DNA from: CBDCFL01 sp965216135
Lineage (GTDB): Bacteria; Pseudomonadota; Alphaproteobacteria; Rhodobacterales; Rhodobacteraceae
Direction of reading: 5' to 3'
Assembly: GCA_965216135.1 (NCBI GenBank)
Contig: CBDCFL010000016.1
Location: 1 to 64,000 of the forward strand
DNA: 64,000 nt
Shown: positions 42,556-49,087 of the stretch, piece after piece
How positions within the stretch are numbered: position 1 is the stretch's first letter
Layout of the letters: the number at the start of each line of letters is the position of its first letter
Notes under the pieces: model-generated
What the model was told of the DNA's origin: nothing
What the model saw: only the letters and a program-made list of their open reading frames with translations
Database searches by the model: none
Position numbers and translations under genes: made by a program

Positions 42556-42891
42556 ATGCGTACGGCACTTATAGCGGTTCTGGTTCTAACGGCGGGCTCC
42601 GCTGTCGCGGCGAACGACGACCTGACCACGGAGGAAATCGCCAGGAAAGAAGGGTTTTCCTGCGGCGGCGACTTCGTGACAATAGAAACGTTGGGCGGCT
42701 CGTTTCCGCCGGGCAAGGTCTTCACCATCCTCAGGACTAACTTTATCGAGGTGGTGACGTGGAACGGAATAGGAGCGTCAAGAGTGTGGATCAAGCAAAT
42801 AGAGATAAACGCCGGGAAAGAAGAGATGCGGATAATGGCCATCTCGCCGGCGACATCCACCATGCTCCGAAAATGTCTGGAAGGCGGTTGA
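42556..42891 (+). CDS. IS1595 cargo: secreted protein of unknown function
   Basis: 111 residues with a clear Sec signal peptide (MRTALIAVLVLTAGSAVAAN, cleavage after AVA). The mature 90 residues have two cysteines (FSCGGDF and LRKCLEGG) that could form a disulfide, and read like a small beta-rich periplasmic domain (FVTIETLGGSFPPGKVFTIL). AAAGGTGATG is a suitable ribosome site for ATG 42556; upstream in-frame codons are not needed. No family is recognised. Carriage on a transposon with a winged-helix gene suggests the pair are cargo. Confidence 0.72.
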   Translation: MRTALIAVLVLTAGSAVAANDDLTTEEIARKEGFSCGGDFVTIETLGGSFPPGKVFTILRTNFIEVVTWNGIGASRVWIKQIEINAGKEEMRIMAISPATSTMLRKCLEGG

Positions 42892-42956
42892 TGCGCGGTG
42901 GCGGGAGCGTTGGGCACTCACGCATATAAATCCCTAAATTTTGCTGTTCAGATGGC

Positions 42957-44015
42957 ATGATCAGTGCCAGTCTCCAAAAACCGAACACCCGGCTTGAACT
43001 GGGGAAAATTACCAAATGGGAGAAACTTCATAATTCGAAAACTGCGCTCGCGGGCGCTGTGTCGGGGATTGCTTTGCTGGTCGCCAGCCAGGCATCCGCG
43101 CAAGAACTTACGGTGGCCTATTTCCTGGAATGGCCGACGCCGAACCAATACGCCCAGCACAATGACATGTACGAAGAAGCCCTGGGGATGACGGTTAACT
43201 GGGTCAGCTTTGACGCCGGCACGGCGATGTCCGCAGCGATGGCCTCGGGCGACGTGCAGATTGCCTTTTCGCAAGGTCTGACGCCGTTCCTGGTGGCAAC
43301 GGCGGCTGGTCAGGACTTGTCGCTGGTCGATATCGCCGTGACCTATTCCGACAATGACAATTGCGTTGTTCGCACCGAACTGGAAATCACTGCCGATAAT
43401 CCGAGCGAACTTGCCGGTCTGGAAGTCGGCGTACCGCTGGGAACAGCGGCGCATTCCGGTTTCCTGGCGCAGATGAAACACTTTGGCATCGAAGTCTCGT
43501 CGATGAAAGTCGTCGACATGGCACCGGTTGACAGCGCTGCGGCCTTTGCATCCGGCAACCTGGACATGGTCTGCGGCTGGGGCGGTGCGCTTGCCCGGAC
43601 GAAAGAGCACGGCAATGTGCTGTTGTCGGGGTCTGAAAAAGAAGCGGTTGTCGGCAGGGTCTTTGACGTGACCTCGACGCCAACGGCCTGGGCTCAGGAA
43701 AATTCGGAAACACTGGCCAAGTTCCTGGCGGTGACGGCGGAAATGAACGCCATCTATGCCGTTGACCGCGAGCCGATGCTGGCGGATATCCAGGCTGAGA
43801 CCGGCATGGATATGGCCGGCACGATCAGCAATCTGGACGTGTTTTCCTTCCCGACGGTGGACGATCAGCTGTCTGAGCGCTGGTTCGGTGGTTTCCTGGC
43901 TGGACATCTGGCGGAAAAGGCAGCCGCGCTTGCCGAAGCTGGTCAGATCACTCCGCTGTCGGATTATTCCACGGTGCTTGACAGCTCATACCTCGAAGCC
44001 GCATCGGCGATGTGA
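42957..44015 (+). CDS. tauA: Taurine ABC transporter, substrate-binding protein
   Basis: From ATG 42957 the frame has 352 residues. A signal peptide is buried inside: NSKTALAGAVSGIALLVASQ then ASAQ (cleavage after ASA), followed by ELTVAYFLEWPTPNQYAQ and a NMT1/SsuA-type periplasmic fold. About 24 residues precede the expected signal peptide. The probable native start is at 43030, where CAT-AATTCG reads as CATGAATTCG with one G missing; GGGAG lies at ideal distance. ATG 42957 therefore looks like a fallback just outside IS1595 B. The protein delivers taurine to TauBC. Confidence 0.85.
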   Translation: MISASLQKPNTRLELGKITKWEKLHNSKTALAGAVSGIALLVASQASAQELTVAYFLEWPTPNQYAQHNDMYEEALGMTVNWVSFDAGTAMSAAMASGDVQIAFSQGLTPFLVATAAGQDLSLVDIAVTYSDNDNCVVRTELEITADNPSELAGLEVGVPLGTAAHSGFLAQMKHFGIEVSSMKVVDMAPVDSAAAFASGNLDMVCGWGGALARTKEHGNVLLSGSEKEAVVGRVFDVTSTPTAWAQENSETLAKFLAVTAEMNAIYAVDREPMLADIQAETGMDMAGTISNLDVFSFPTVDDQLSERWFGGFLAGHLAEKAAALAEAGQITPLSDYSTVLDSSYLEAASAM

Positions 44016-44034
44016 GGCTTTGACGTAAACAACC

Positions 44035-44060
44035 GGCGCGGCCATGCGCTTGGCCGCGCC
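44035..44060 (+). promoter_or_regulatory. Hairpin between tauA and tauB
   Basis: GGCGCGGCC-N8-GGCCGCGCC, a perfect 9-bp stem with no T tract. Such hairpins behind binding-protein genes commonly protect the upstream message and keep the binding protein more abundant than the ABC subunits. Confidence 0.65.
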
Positions 44061-44102
44061 ACCCATCTCTAAATCTGCGTCAAGGGGCGATCGGGGGGCC
44101 GC

Positions 44103-44906
44103 ATGTCCGGACTGGTTATTGACGATATTTCCATGACTTTCGATCTGCCCGATGGCGGCAAGGTCGAAGCGCTCAAAAATATCAATCTCGACATCAAGGA
44201 AGGCGAGCTTATGTCGGTGCTCGGCCCTTCTGGCTGTGGCAAGACGACGCTCTTGAACATCCTGGCGGGGTTTCTGGGCCCGACTTCGGGACAATCACGC
44301 CTGGGCGATCATGCGGTCAGGGGCCCCAGCCCGGAACGCGGCATGGTGTTTCAGCAGGGCGCGCTGTTTGAGTGGATGAGTGTGTCGGACAATATCAGCT
44401 TCGGGCCGCGCATGAAGGGCACGCCCGCCGCCGAGATCAAGGCGCGGGTTGACGAACTGCTGGAAATCGTTGGCCTGCACGATTTCGGCACCAAGATGAC
44501 CTATGAACTCTCAGGTGGGATGCAGCAGCGCGTGGCGCTGGCCCGCTGTCTGGCCAATGAACCCGACATCGTGCTGATGGACGAACCGCTGGGTGCGCTG
44601 GATGCGCTAACGCGTGAAAAGATGCAGTCGCTGGTGCTGAAGCTCTGGAAAGAGACCGGCAAGACCATCATCCTGATCACCCATTCCGTCGAAGAGGCAT
44701 TGCTCTTGGGCGAACGCCTGCTGGTGAAGGCACCGCGGCCGGGTAGGGTGCAAAAGGAATACCGGCTGCCGTTTGCGGAACTTGGTGTCGGCGCCGATCT
44801 GCGCGAGATCAAGAAGCACCCGGAGTTCGGCGAGACGCGCGATGAAATCCTCAACATGATCTGGGATATGGAAGAAGAGATCATGGGCCGGACGGAGGGG
44901 GATTAG
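44103..44906 (+). CDS. tauB: Taurine ABC transporter, ATP-binding protein
   Basis: 267 residues. Walker A GPSGCGKTTLLN, Q-loop FQQGALFEWMSV, ABC signature LSGGMQQRVALARCLA, Walker B IVLMDEPLGALD and the switch His in ILITHSVEEALLL. This is the nitrate/sulfonate/taurine subfamily of ATPases, energising uptake through TauC. It ends 3 bp before the tauC start. Confidence 0.93.
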   Translation: MSGLVIDDISMTFDLPDGGKVEALKNINLDIKEGELMSVLGPSGCGKTTLLNILAGFLGPTSGQSRLGDHAVRGPSPERGMVFQQGALFEWMSVSDNISFGPRMKGTPAAEIKARVDELLEIVGLHDFGTKMTYELSGGMQQRVALARCLANEPDIVLMDEPLGALDALTREKMQSLVLKLWKETGKTIILITHSVEEALLLGERLLVKAPRPGRVQKEYRLPFAELGVGADLREIKKHPEFGETRDEILNMIWDMEEEIMGRTEGD

Positions 44907-44909
44907 ACC

Positions 44910-46232
44910 ATGTGGGCAGAGATTTTTGACCTGTTCGTCACCGTATTCTGGATGGCGCTGGGTATCTTTGGGATATTCCTGATTTACGTTGGATTTTCGG
45001 GCCTTGGTGCGCTGATCAACATGGGCTGGACGCGGATGCGCGGTCAGCAACACGGGTATAACACGCTGAAAACCGTGACATTCGGCGACGAAAGCGCGGT
45101 GAGCGCAAATCGGCTGGCTTCGGTTCTGGGTGTTGTCGCGGTGTTCTTCATCTGGGGGGTGGCGACCGACAGCAAACTGACGCCATCGCTGCTGCCGGGG
45201 CCATTCGTCGGCGAGGCATCTTTCGAATACACCGCCACCAATGCCGCCGGTGAAACCGATACCGCCACCGTGTTCATGGTTGTCCACAAGGAAGGCGTGA
45301 CGGTCAAAAAGCCGGAAACGTCCGAAAGCGGCGGCTTCGCCCAGGACGATGCCATCACCGTCAAAGAGCGGCGCACCAAACTGCTGGTCGCCCAAAACAA
45401 TGACGACGGCGGCAAGGAAGACGGTTACCGGATCACCCACATAAACGGCCAGGCAATCGAGCGTGAAGGCTCGGTCGAATTTGGTGAGGGCGCCGTCAAT
45501 ATGACCCAAAAGGGCAGCCTTTCGGTGGTTCCCTATCCGGGCATGACGATGGAGGCGCTGTTTCTGCCGCCGCCCGAAAAGGTGTGGTCAACATTCCTGG
45601 AGCTGAACAGGCTGGGCTATCAGAACGTCGGCCTGTGGGAAAACGTATTCTGGTCGCTGATGCGGGTCGTCATCGGCTTTGCGCTGGGATGTGCGTTCGG
45701 CATCCCGCTAGGGTTTGCGATGGGACTGAACGGCTGGCTGCGGGGCTGGTTTGACCCGATTGTCGAGTTTATGCGGCCGGTGCCGCCGCTGGCGCTGATC
45801 CCGCTGATTATCATCTGGTTCGGCATCTGGGAGCAGGGCAAGATCAGCCTGTTGTTCCTGGCGTCTTTATGGATCATGACCATCGCGGCGCGGGCCGGTG
45901 TCTCGGGCGTCAATATCTCAAAAGTTCATGCCGCCTATTCGCTGGGCGCGACCAAGGCGCAATTGCTGCGGCGCGTGATCCTGCCCAATTCATTGCCCGA
46001 GATCTTCACCGGGGCGCGGGTTTCGATGGGCGTGTGCTGGGGAACGGTCGTGGCGGCTGAACTGGTGGCCGCCGGAAAAGGTGCCGGTAAGATGATTATT
46101 GCGGCATCCAAATTCCAGCTGACCGATATCGTCATCGTCGGCATCATCATCATCGGCATTAACGGCTATGCGATTGATATTCTGGTGCGGGCCGCCGAAC
46201 GCCGGCTGATCCCCTGGAAGGGCCGCAGCTAG
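44910..46232 (+). CDS. tauC: Taurine ABC transporter, permease with long N-terminal extension
   Basis: 440 residues, compared with about 270-280 for a usual TauC/SsuC. The C-terminal 240 residues are the normal BPD_transp_1 permease (RVVIGFALGCAFGIPLGFAM ... EAA-like ELVAAGKGAGKMIIAASKFQ). Before it come a hydrophobic helix (VFWMALGIFGIFLIYVGFSG), a second one (LASVLGVVAVFFIWGVA) and about 120 polar residues (FEYTATNAAGETDTATVFMV ... ERRTKLLVAQNNDDGGKEDG) that probably form a periplasmic domain. It is encoded directly after tauB. Confidence 0.9.
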   Translation: MWAEIFDLFVTVFWMALGIFGIFLIYVGFSGLGALINMGWTRMRGQQHGYNTLKTVTFGDESAVSANRLASVLGVVAVFFIWGVATDSKLTPSLLPGPFVGEASFEYTATNAAGETDTATVFMVVHKEGVTVKKPETSESGGFAQDDAITVKERRTKLLVAQNNDDGGKEDGYRITHINGQAIEREGSVEFGEGAVNMTQKGSLSVVPYPGMTMEALFLPPPEKVWSTFLELNRLGYQNVGLWENVFWSLMRVVIGFALGCAFGIPLGFAMGLNGWLRGWFDPIVEFMRPVPPLALIPLIIIWFGIWEQGKISLLFLASLWIMTIAARAGVSGVNISKVHAAYSLGATKAQLLRRVILPNSLPEIFTGARVSMGVCWGTVVAAELVAAGKGAGKMIIAASKFQLTDIVIVGIIIIGINGYAIDILVRAAERRLIPWKGRS

Positions 46233-46288
46233 TCAGGATCCATTAGCTGGTTGAAGCCGAAGGTCTGCTTAGCGTCGGCGAGTTCAAT

Positions 46289-46416
46289 GGGCAGACGCTG
46301 CCCGGCGGCACGTGCCGTGCCTTGTTTCCGGGCAGGGAACCATCACGTCACCCGCCATAGCCCATGCAGGGCGGTCGGGCGCTGCCCGGCGGCACTTTGT
46401 GCCTTGTTGCCGGGCA
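46289..46416 (+). repeat. Dispersed GC-rich repeat, copy d (two 3' modules)
   Basis: Two hairpin modules in tandem: GACGCTGCCCGGCGGCACGT...GCCTTGTTTCCGGGC and GCGCTGCCCGGCGGCACTTT...GCCTTGTTGCCGGGC, separated by about 50 bp. It lies after tauC and fills most of the 285-bp gap before IS5. Confidence 0.75.
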
Positions 46417-46531
46417 TGGAGCCAAACCCTCACGCGCACAGGACTTGGTTTTCCGCCATGGCCCGCCCGTTATTTTCGTGATTTCCATGAAGGTCATCCA
46501 AAAAAAATTAATATGTAGGGGGTGTTGACGT

Positions 46532-46957
46532 TCATCGTGTTTGAATGACGATTGCAGCAAGCGAGATGAATGCTTTGAAGCTGTCATCTGTTTTGCAGGA
46601 ACGCATTGCGATCCCTCTGTATTCCTTCAGCTTTCCGAAGAAGTTTTCGACCAGGTGACGCCATTTGTAGGTGTGGCGGTCGAACTCCGCCGGGAAGCGG
46701 CGGTTTGATTTTGGAGGGATTACCGGCTCGATCCCGGCACTGGTCAGCGCTTCGCGCAGCCAGTTCGCGTCGAAGGCACGGTCGGCGAGAAACTGGTCGC
46801 AGGTGAGGCCCTCGATCAGTGCGGCGGTACCCCGCAGGTCATGCGCCTGACCGGGCAGAAGGCGGAAGTCGATCAGATTGCCGAGCGCGCCCGTCAGAGC
46901 CATGATCTTTGTCGTTATCCCGCCGCGAGAGCGTCCGATGGCTTGGCTTTGAGTCCC
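46532..46957 (-). CDS. IS5-family transposase, OrfB (C-terminal catalytic part)
   Basis: In the -1 frame relative to OrfA it reads TQSQAIGRSRGGITTKIMAL, LIDFRLLPGQAHDLRGTAAL, FLADRAFDANWLREALTSAG (second Asp) and HLVENFFGKLKEYRGIAMRS (the Glu). OrfA supplies the first Asp. Expression is expected by -1 slippage on A-AAA-GGG at 46955-46963, giving a full transposase, as known for this IS group. It has an internal ATG at 46903, but the fusion is more likely functional. Confidence 0.85.
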   Translation of the reverse strand, partial: GTQSQAIGRSRGGITTKIMALTGALGNLIDFRLLPGQAHDLRGTAALIEGLTCDQFLADRAFDANWLREALTSAGIEPVIPPKSNRRFPAEFDRHTYKWRHLVENFFGKLKEYRGIAMRSCKTDDSFKAFISLAAIVIQTR

Positions 46958-47283
46958 CCTTTTGCGCCCTGACCGTGTCGGTGGACTTTGACGATACTAC
47001 CGTCGATCATCGTGTATTCGAAGTCTGCATCTTCGGCTAATACCCTGAACATACGATAGAAAGCGTCGGCCCTCACCCACCTTCGGAAGCGCTTGAACAC
47101 GCTGTTCCAGCGCCCGAACTCTTCCGGCAGGTCGCGCCAGGGGCATCCGGTCCGCGAGATCCAGAGAACTGCCTCGACAAACCGGCGCGGGTCAGGGCCG
47201 GTGCGACCGGGGTCGCATTCTCGGCCAAGGCAGTGCGGTGCGATGACAGCCCATTGGGCGTCGGTCAGAACTGTGCGGATCAA
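46915..47283 (-). CDS. IS5-family transposase, OrfA
   Basis: 122 residues: MIRTVLTDAQWAVIAPHCLG, ISRTGCPWRDLPEEFGRWNS, FRVLAEDADFEYTMIDGSIV (first catalytic Asp) and KVHRHGQGAKGG, then a short out-of-frame tail. It ends soon after the slippery A4G5 run, as OrfA of the IS427 group does. Confidence 0.88.
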   Translation of the reverse strand: MIRTVLTDAQWAVIAPHCLGRECDPGRTGPDPRRFVEAVLWISRTGCPWRDLPEEFGRWNSVFKRFRRWVRADAFYRMFRVLAEDADFEYTMIDGSIVKVHRHGQGAKGGLKAKPSDALAAG

Positions 47284-47465
47284 GGCTGCTCTCCTCTGTT
47301 TGCAACCTTGAATCAGTCATCAGCCGATTTGGGAATCCCTAAACGTCAACAAGCCCTAGAGAACTATTGGTGCATTGCCGCATGATTTGGTAATATTAAG
47401 GCAGGACGGCACCATAGTAATAACCAATCCGCCGTCAGGACAGTGAATACGAGGGAGTTTTCACA

Positions 47466-48815
47466 ATGGCTGATCAAACACTGGGAACCGCGGAACAATT
47501 GCGGGATCCGAATTTCATGCCGCCGCTGGGACAGGCAGTGCCGCTGGGCATCCAGCATGTGCTGGCGATGTTTGCCTCTAACGTCACGCCTGCGATTATC
47601 ATTGCAGGTGCGGCGGGTTTCGGTTTTGGCTCGGATCAGGGCGCGCTCGGGTTTCCGGACATGACTTATCTGATCCAGATGTCGATGTTCTTTGCAGGTT
47701 TCGCCACGCTCATCCAAACCATTGGGATCGGGTCTGTTGGTGCCAAATTGCCCATTGTTCAGGGCACGTCGTTTGCCTTTCTGCCGGTGATGATACCGGC
47801 GGTGGTCGGGGCCGGGACGGCCGGGATGGCCGGGCTGATGACCGGGGTTTTCGTCGGCGGAATTTTCCACTTTTGCCTTGGCTTTTTCATCGGGCGCATT
47901 CGTTTCGCGCTGCCGCCGCTGGTGACGGGGCTGGTGGTTTTGATGATCGGACTGGCGCTGATCCGCGTCGGCATTCAATATGCCGCCGGTGGCGTGCCGA
48001 AGATGGGCACCGAGGAATTCGGGACGTTGCAATATTGGTTCCCTGCCCTAGTGGTCATTGTCGTCACGCTGGCGATCAAGTTCTATGTCAAGGGCTTTGC
48101 ATCCGTGGCCGCAGTTTTGCTGGGCCTCGTTGCGGGCTATATCGTCGCCACGCTTATGGGTCAGGTCAGCTTTGGCGGGATCGGACGCGCCGCAGGGTTC
48201 GCCCTGCCCGAGCCGTTCAAATACGGGTTTGCCTGGAATTGGGCGATCATCATCGGCATGTGCCTGATGGCGTTCGTTTCCGCCGTTGAGACAGTTGGCG
48301 ATACATCCGGGATAACCAAGGGTGGAGCCGGTCGCGAGGCGACAGACGACGAAATTCAGGGTGCCACGTTTGCTGATGGTCTGGGCACGGCTGTGGCCGG
48401 TATTTTCAGCGGGTTGCCGAACACATCGTTCAGCCAGAACGTCGGGCTGGTGGCGATGACCGGGGTGATGAGCCGCCATGTGGTGAGCATCGGGGCGCTG
48501 TTCCTGATTGCTGGCGGGCTGGTGCCCAAGGTCGGCGCGATCATCAACACGGTGCCGATCCATGTGCTGGGCGGCGGCGTGATCGTTATGTTCGGCATGG
48601 TGGCGGCGGCAGGCATCAACATGCTGTCCGACGTTGCCTGGAACCGGCGCAACATGGTGATATTCGCCGTGTCTCTGTCGGTGGGTCTGGGCCTGCAAAT
48701 GGTGCCCGAGGCCCTGCAGCATGTCGGCGACACGCTGGGGATTTTGTTGACATCCGGGCTGCTGCCGGCGGCATTTCTGGCGATTGTCCTGAACCTGGTT
48801 ATTCCGCAGGAATAG
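47466..48815 (+). CDS. NCS2-family nucleobase permease (xanthine/uracil type)
   Basis: 449 residues, 12-14 hydrophobic segments. Family motifs: the first helix LGIQHVLAMFASNVTPAIII, LPIVQGTSFAFLPVMIPAVV, the binding-site Glu in MAFVSAVETVGDTSGITKGG, and GLPNTSFSQNVGLVAMTGVM (NCS2 signature QNxGxxxxTGxxSR). It is a proton-coupled importer of purine or pyrimidine bases. QNVGLVAMTGVMSR favours xanthine/urate over uracil, but this is not certain. It ends with a good rho-independent terminator. IS5 lies 110 bp upstream. Confidence 0.9.
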   Translation: MADQTLGTAEQLRDPNFMPPLGQAVPLGIQHVLAMFASNVTPAIIIAGAAGFGFGSDQGALGFPDMTYLIQMSMFFAGFATLIQTIGIGSVGAKLPIVQGTSFAFLPVMIPAVVGAGTAGMAGLMTGVFVGGIFHFCLGFFIGRIRFALPPLVTGLVVLMIGLALIRVGIQYAAGGVPKMGTEEFGTLQYWFPALVVIVVTLAIKFYVKGFASVAAVLLGLVAGYIVATLMGQVSFGGIGRAAGFALPEPFKYGFAWNWAIIIGMCLMAFVSAVETVGDTSGITKGGAGREATDDEIQGATFADGLGTAVAGIFSGLPNTSFSQNVGLVAMTGVMSRHVVSIGALFLIAGGLVPKVGAIINTVPIHVLGGGVIVMFGMVAAAGINMLSDVAWNRRNMVIFAVSLSVGLGLQMVPEALQHVGDTLGILLTSGLLPAAFLAIVLNLVIPQE

Positions 48816-48840
48816 GCGCAGCGCAACGATAACCAAGGAA

Positions 48841-48864
48841 GGGCCGCAGCGTTGCGGCCCTTTT
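48841..48864 (+). terminator. Rho-independent terminator after the permease gene
   Basis: GGGCCGCA-GCGT-TGCGGCCC-TTTT: a perfect 8-bp GC-rich stem, 4-base loop and T4, 25 bp after the stop codon. Confidence 0.88.
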
Positions 48865-48939
48865 ATTGGGCCGCGGGGGTGCGCAAGCGAAGAGGGACCG
48901 TCAGGGACCGGTTGAGCGGTCGGCCTGGTCGGACCCCGC

Positions 48940-49063
48940 GCCCGGAACAGCCGCGCAGCGGCCCGGCCAGCGTCTGGCCGCACCAGAGGCCGGACGCTCC
49001 GTTACCGCTGGGCACCCGAAAAACCGGAAGATGTGAGCGCCCGCCCGCGGCCAGACGCTGCCC
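48940..49063 (-). repeat. Dispersed GC-rich repeat, diverged copy e
   Basis: 124 bp on the minus strand: GGGCAGCGTCTGGCCGCGGG, GCGCTCACATCTTCCGG, TTCGGGTGCCCAGCGGTAAC, then a hairpin and GGCTGTTCCGGGC. It keeps the order of modules of copies c, f and g with more substitutions, several of them paired, so the stems persist. Confidence 0.7.
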
Positions 49064-49087
49064 TGCCATCGTGCGAGCGCGATGTCG

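Larger units (their letters stand above)
40588..42951. mobile_element. IS1595-family element B with cargo genes
   Basis: The ends share TTATATGCGTGAGTGCCC at 40615-40633 and reversed at 42911-42929, with outer parts GGGGGCTGTTCGCTAAATTT and, reversed, CTGAACAGCAAAATTTAGGG. The inner repeats match very well, the outer tips less so, and no clear target duplication is seen, so a secondary rearrangement is possible. It contains a small basic ORF and the transposase on the minus strand, and two cargo genes on the plus strand. It lies between tpa and tauA. Confidence 0.82.
46518..47356 (-). mobile_element. IS5-family element (IS427-like group)
   Basis: 839 bp, flanked by TA on both sides (46516-46517 and 47357-47358). 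The inverted repeats are GGGGGTGTTGACGTT at the left and GGGCTTGTTGACGTT reversed at the right. Two overlapping frames encode the transposase. Confidence 0.88.

Noticed and set aside
42957..43030. tauA N-terminal extension as a genuine domain
   Set aside because: The 24 residues before the signal peptide are polar and unlike a signal sequence, there is no ribosome site before ATG 42957, and a single missing G explains a normal start at 43030.
47357..47465. Riboswitch before the nucleobase permease
   Set aside because: The 109-bp leader shows no conserved purine, guanidine or xanthine aptamer pattern that I can recognise.
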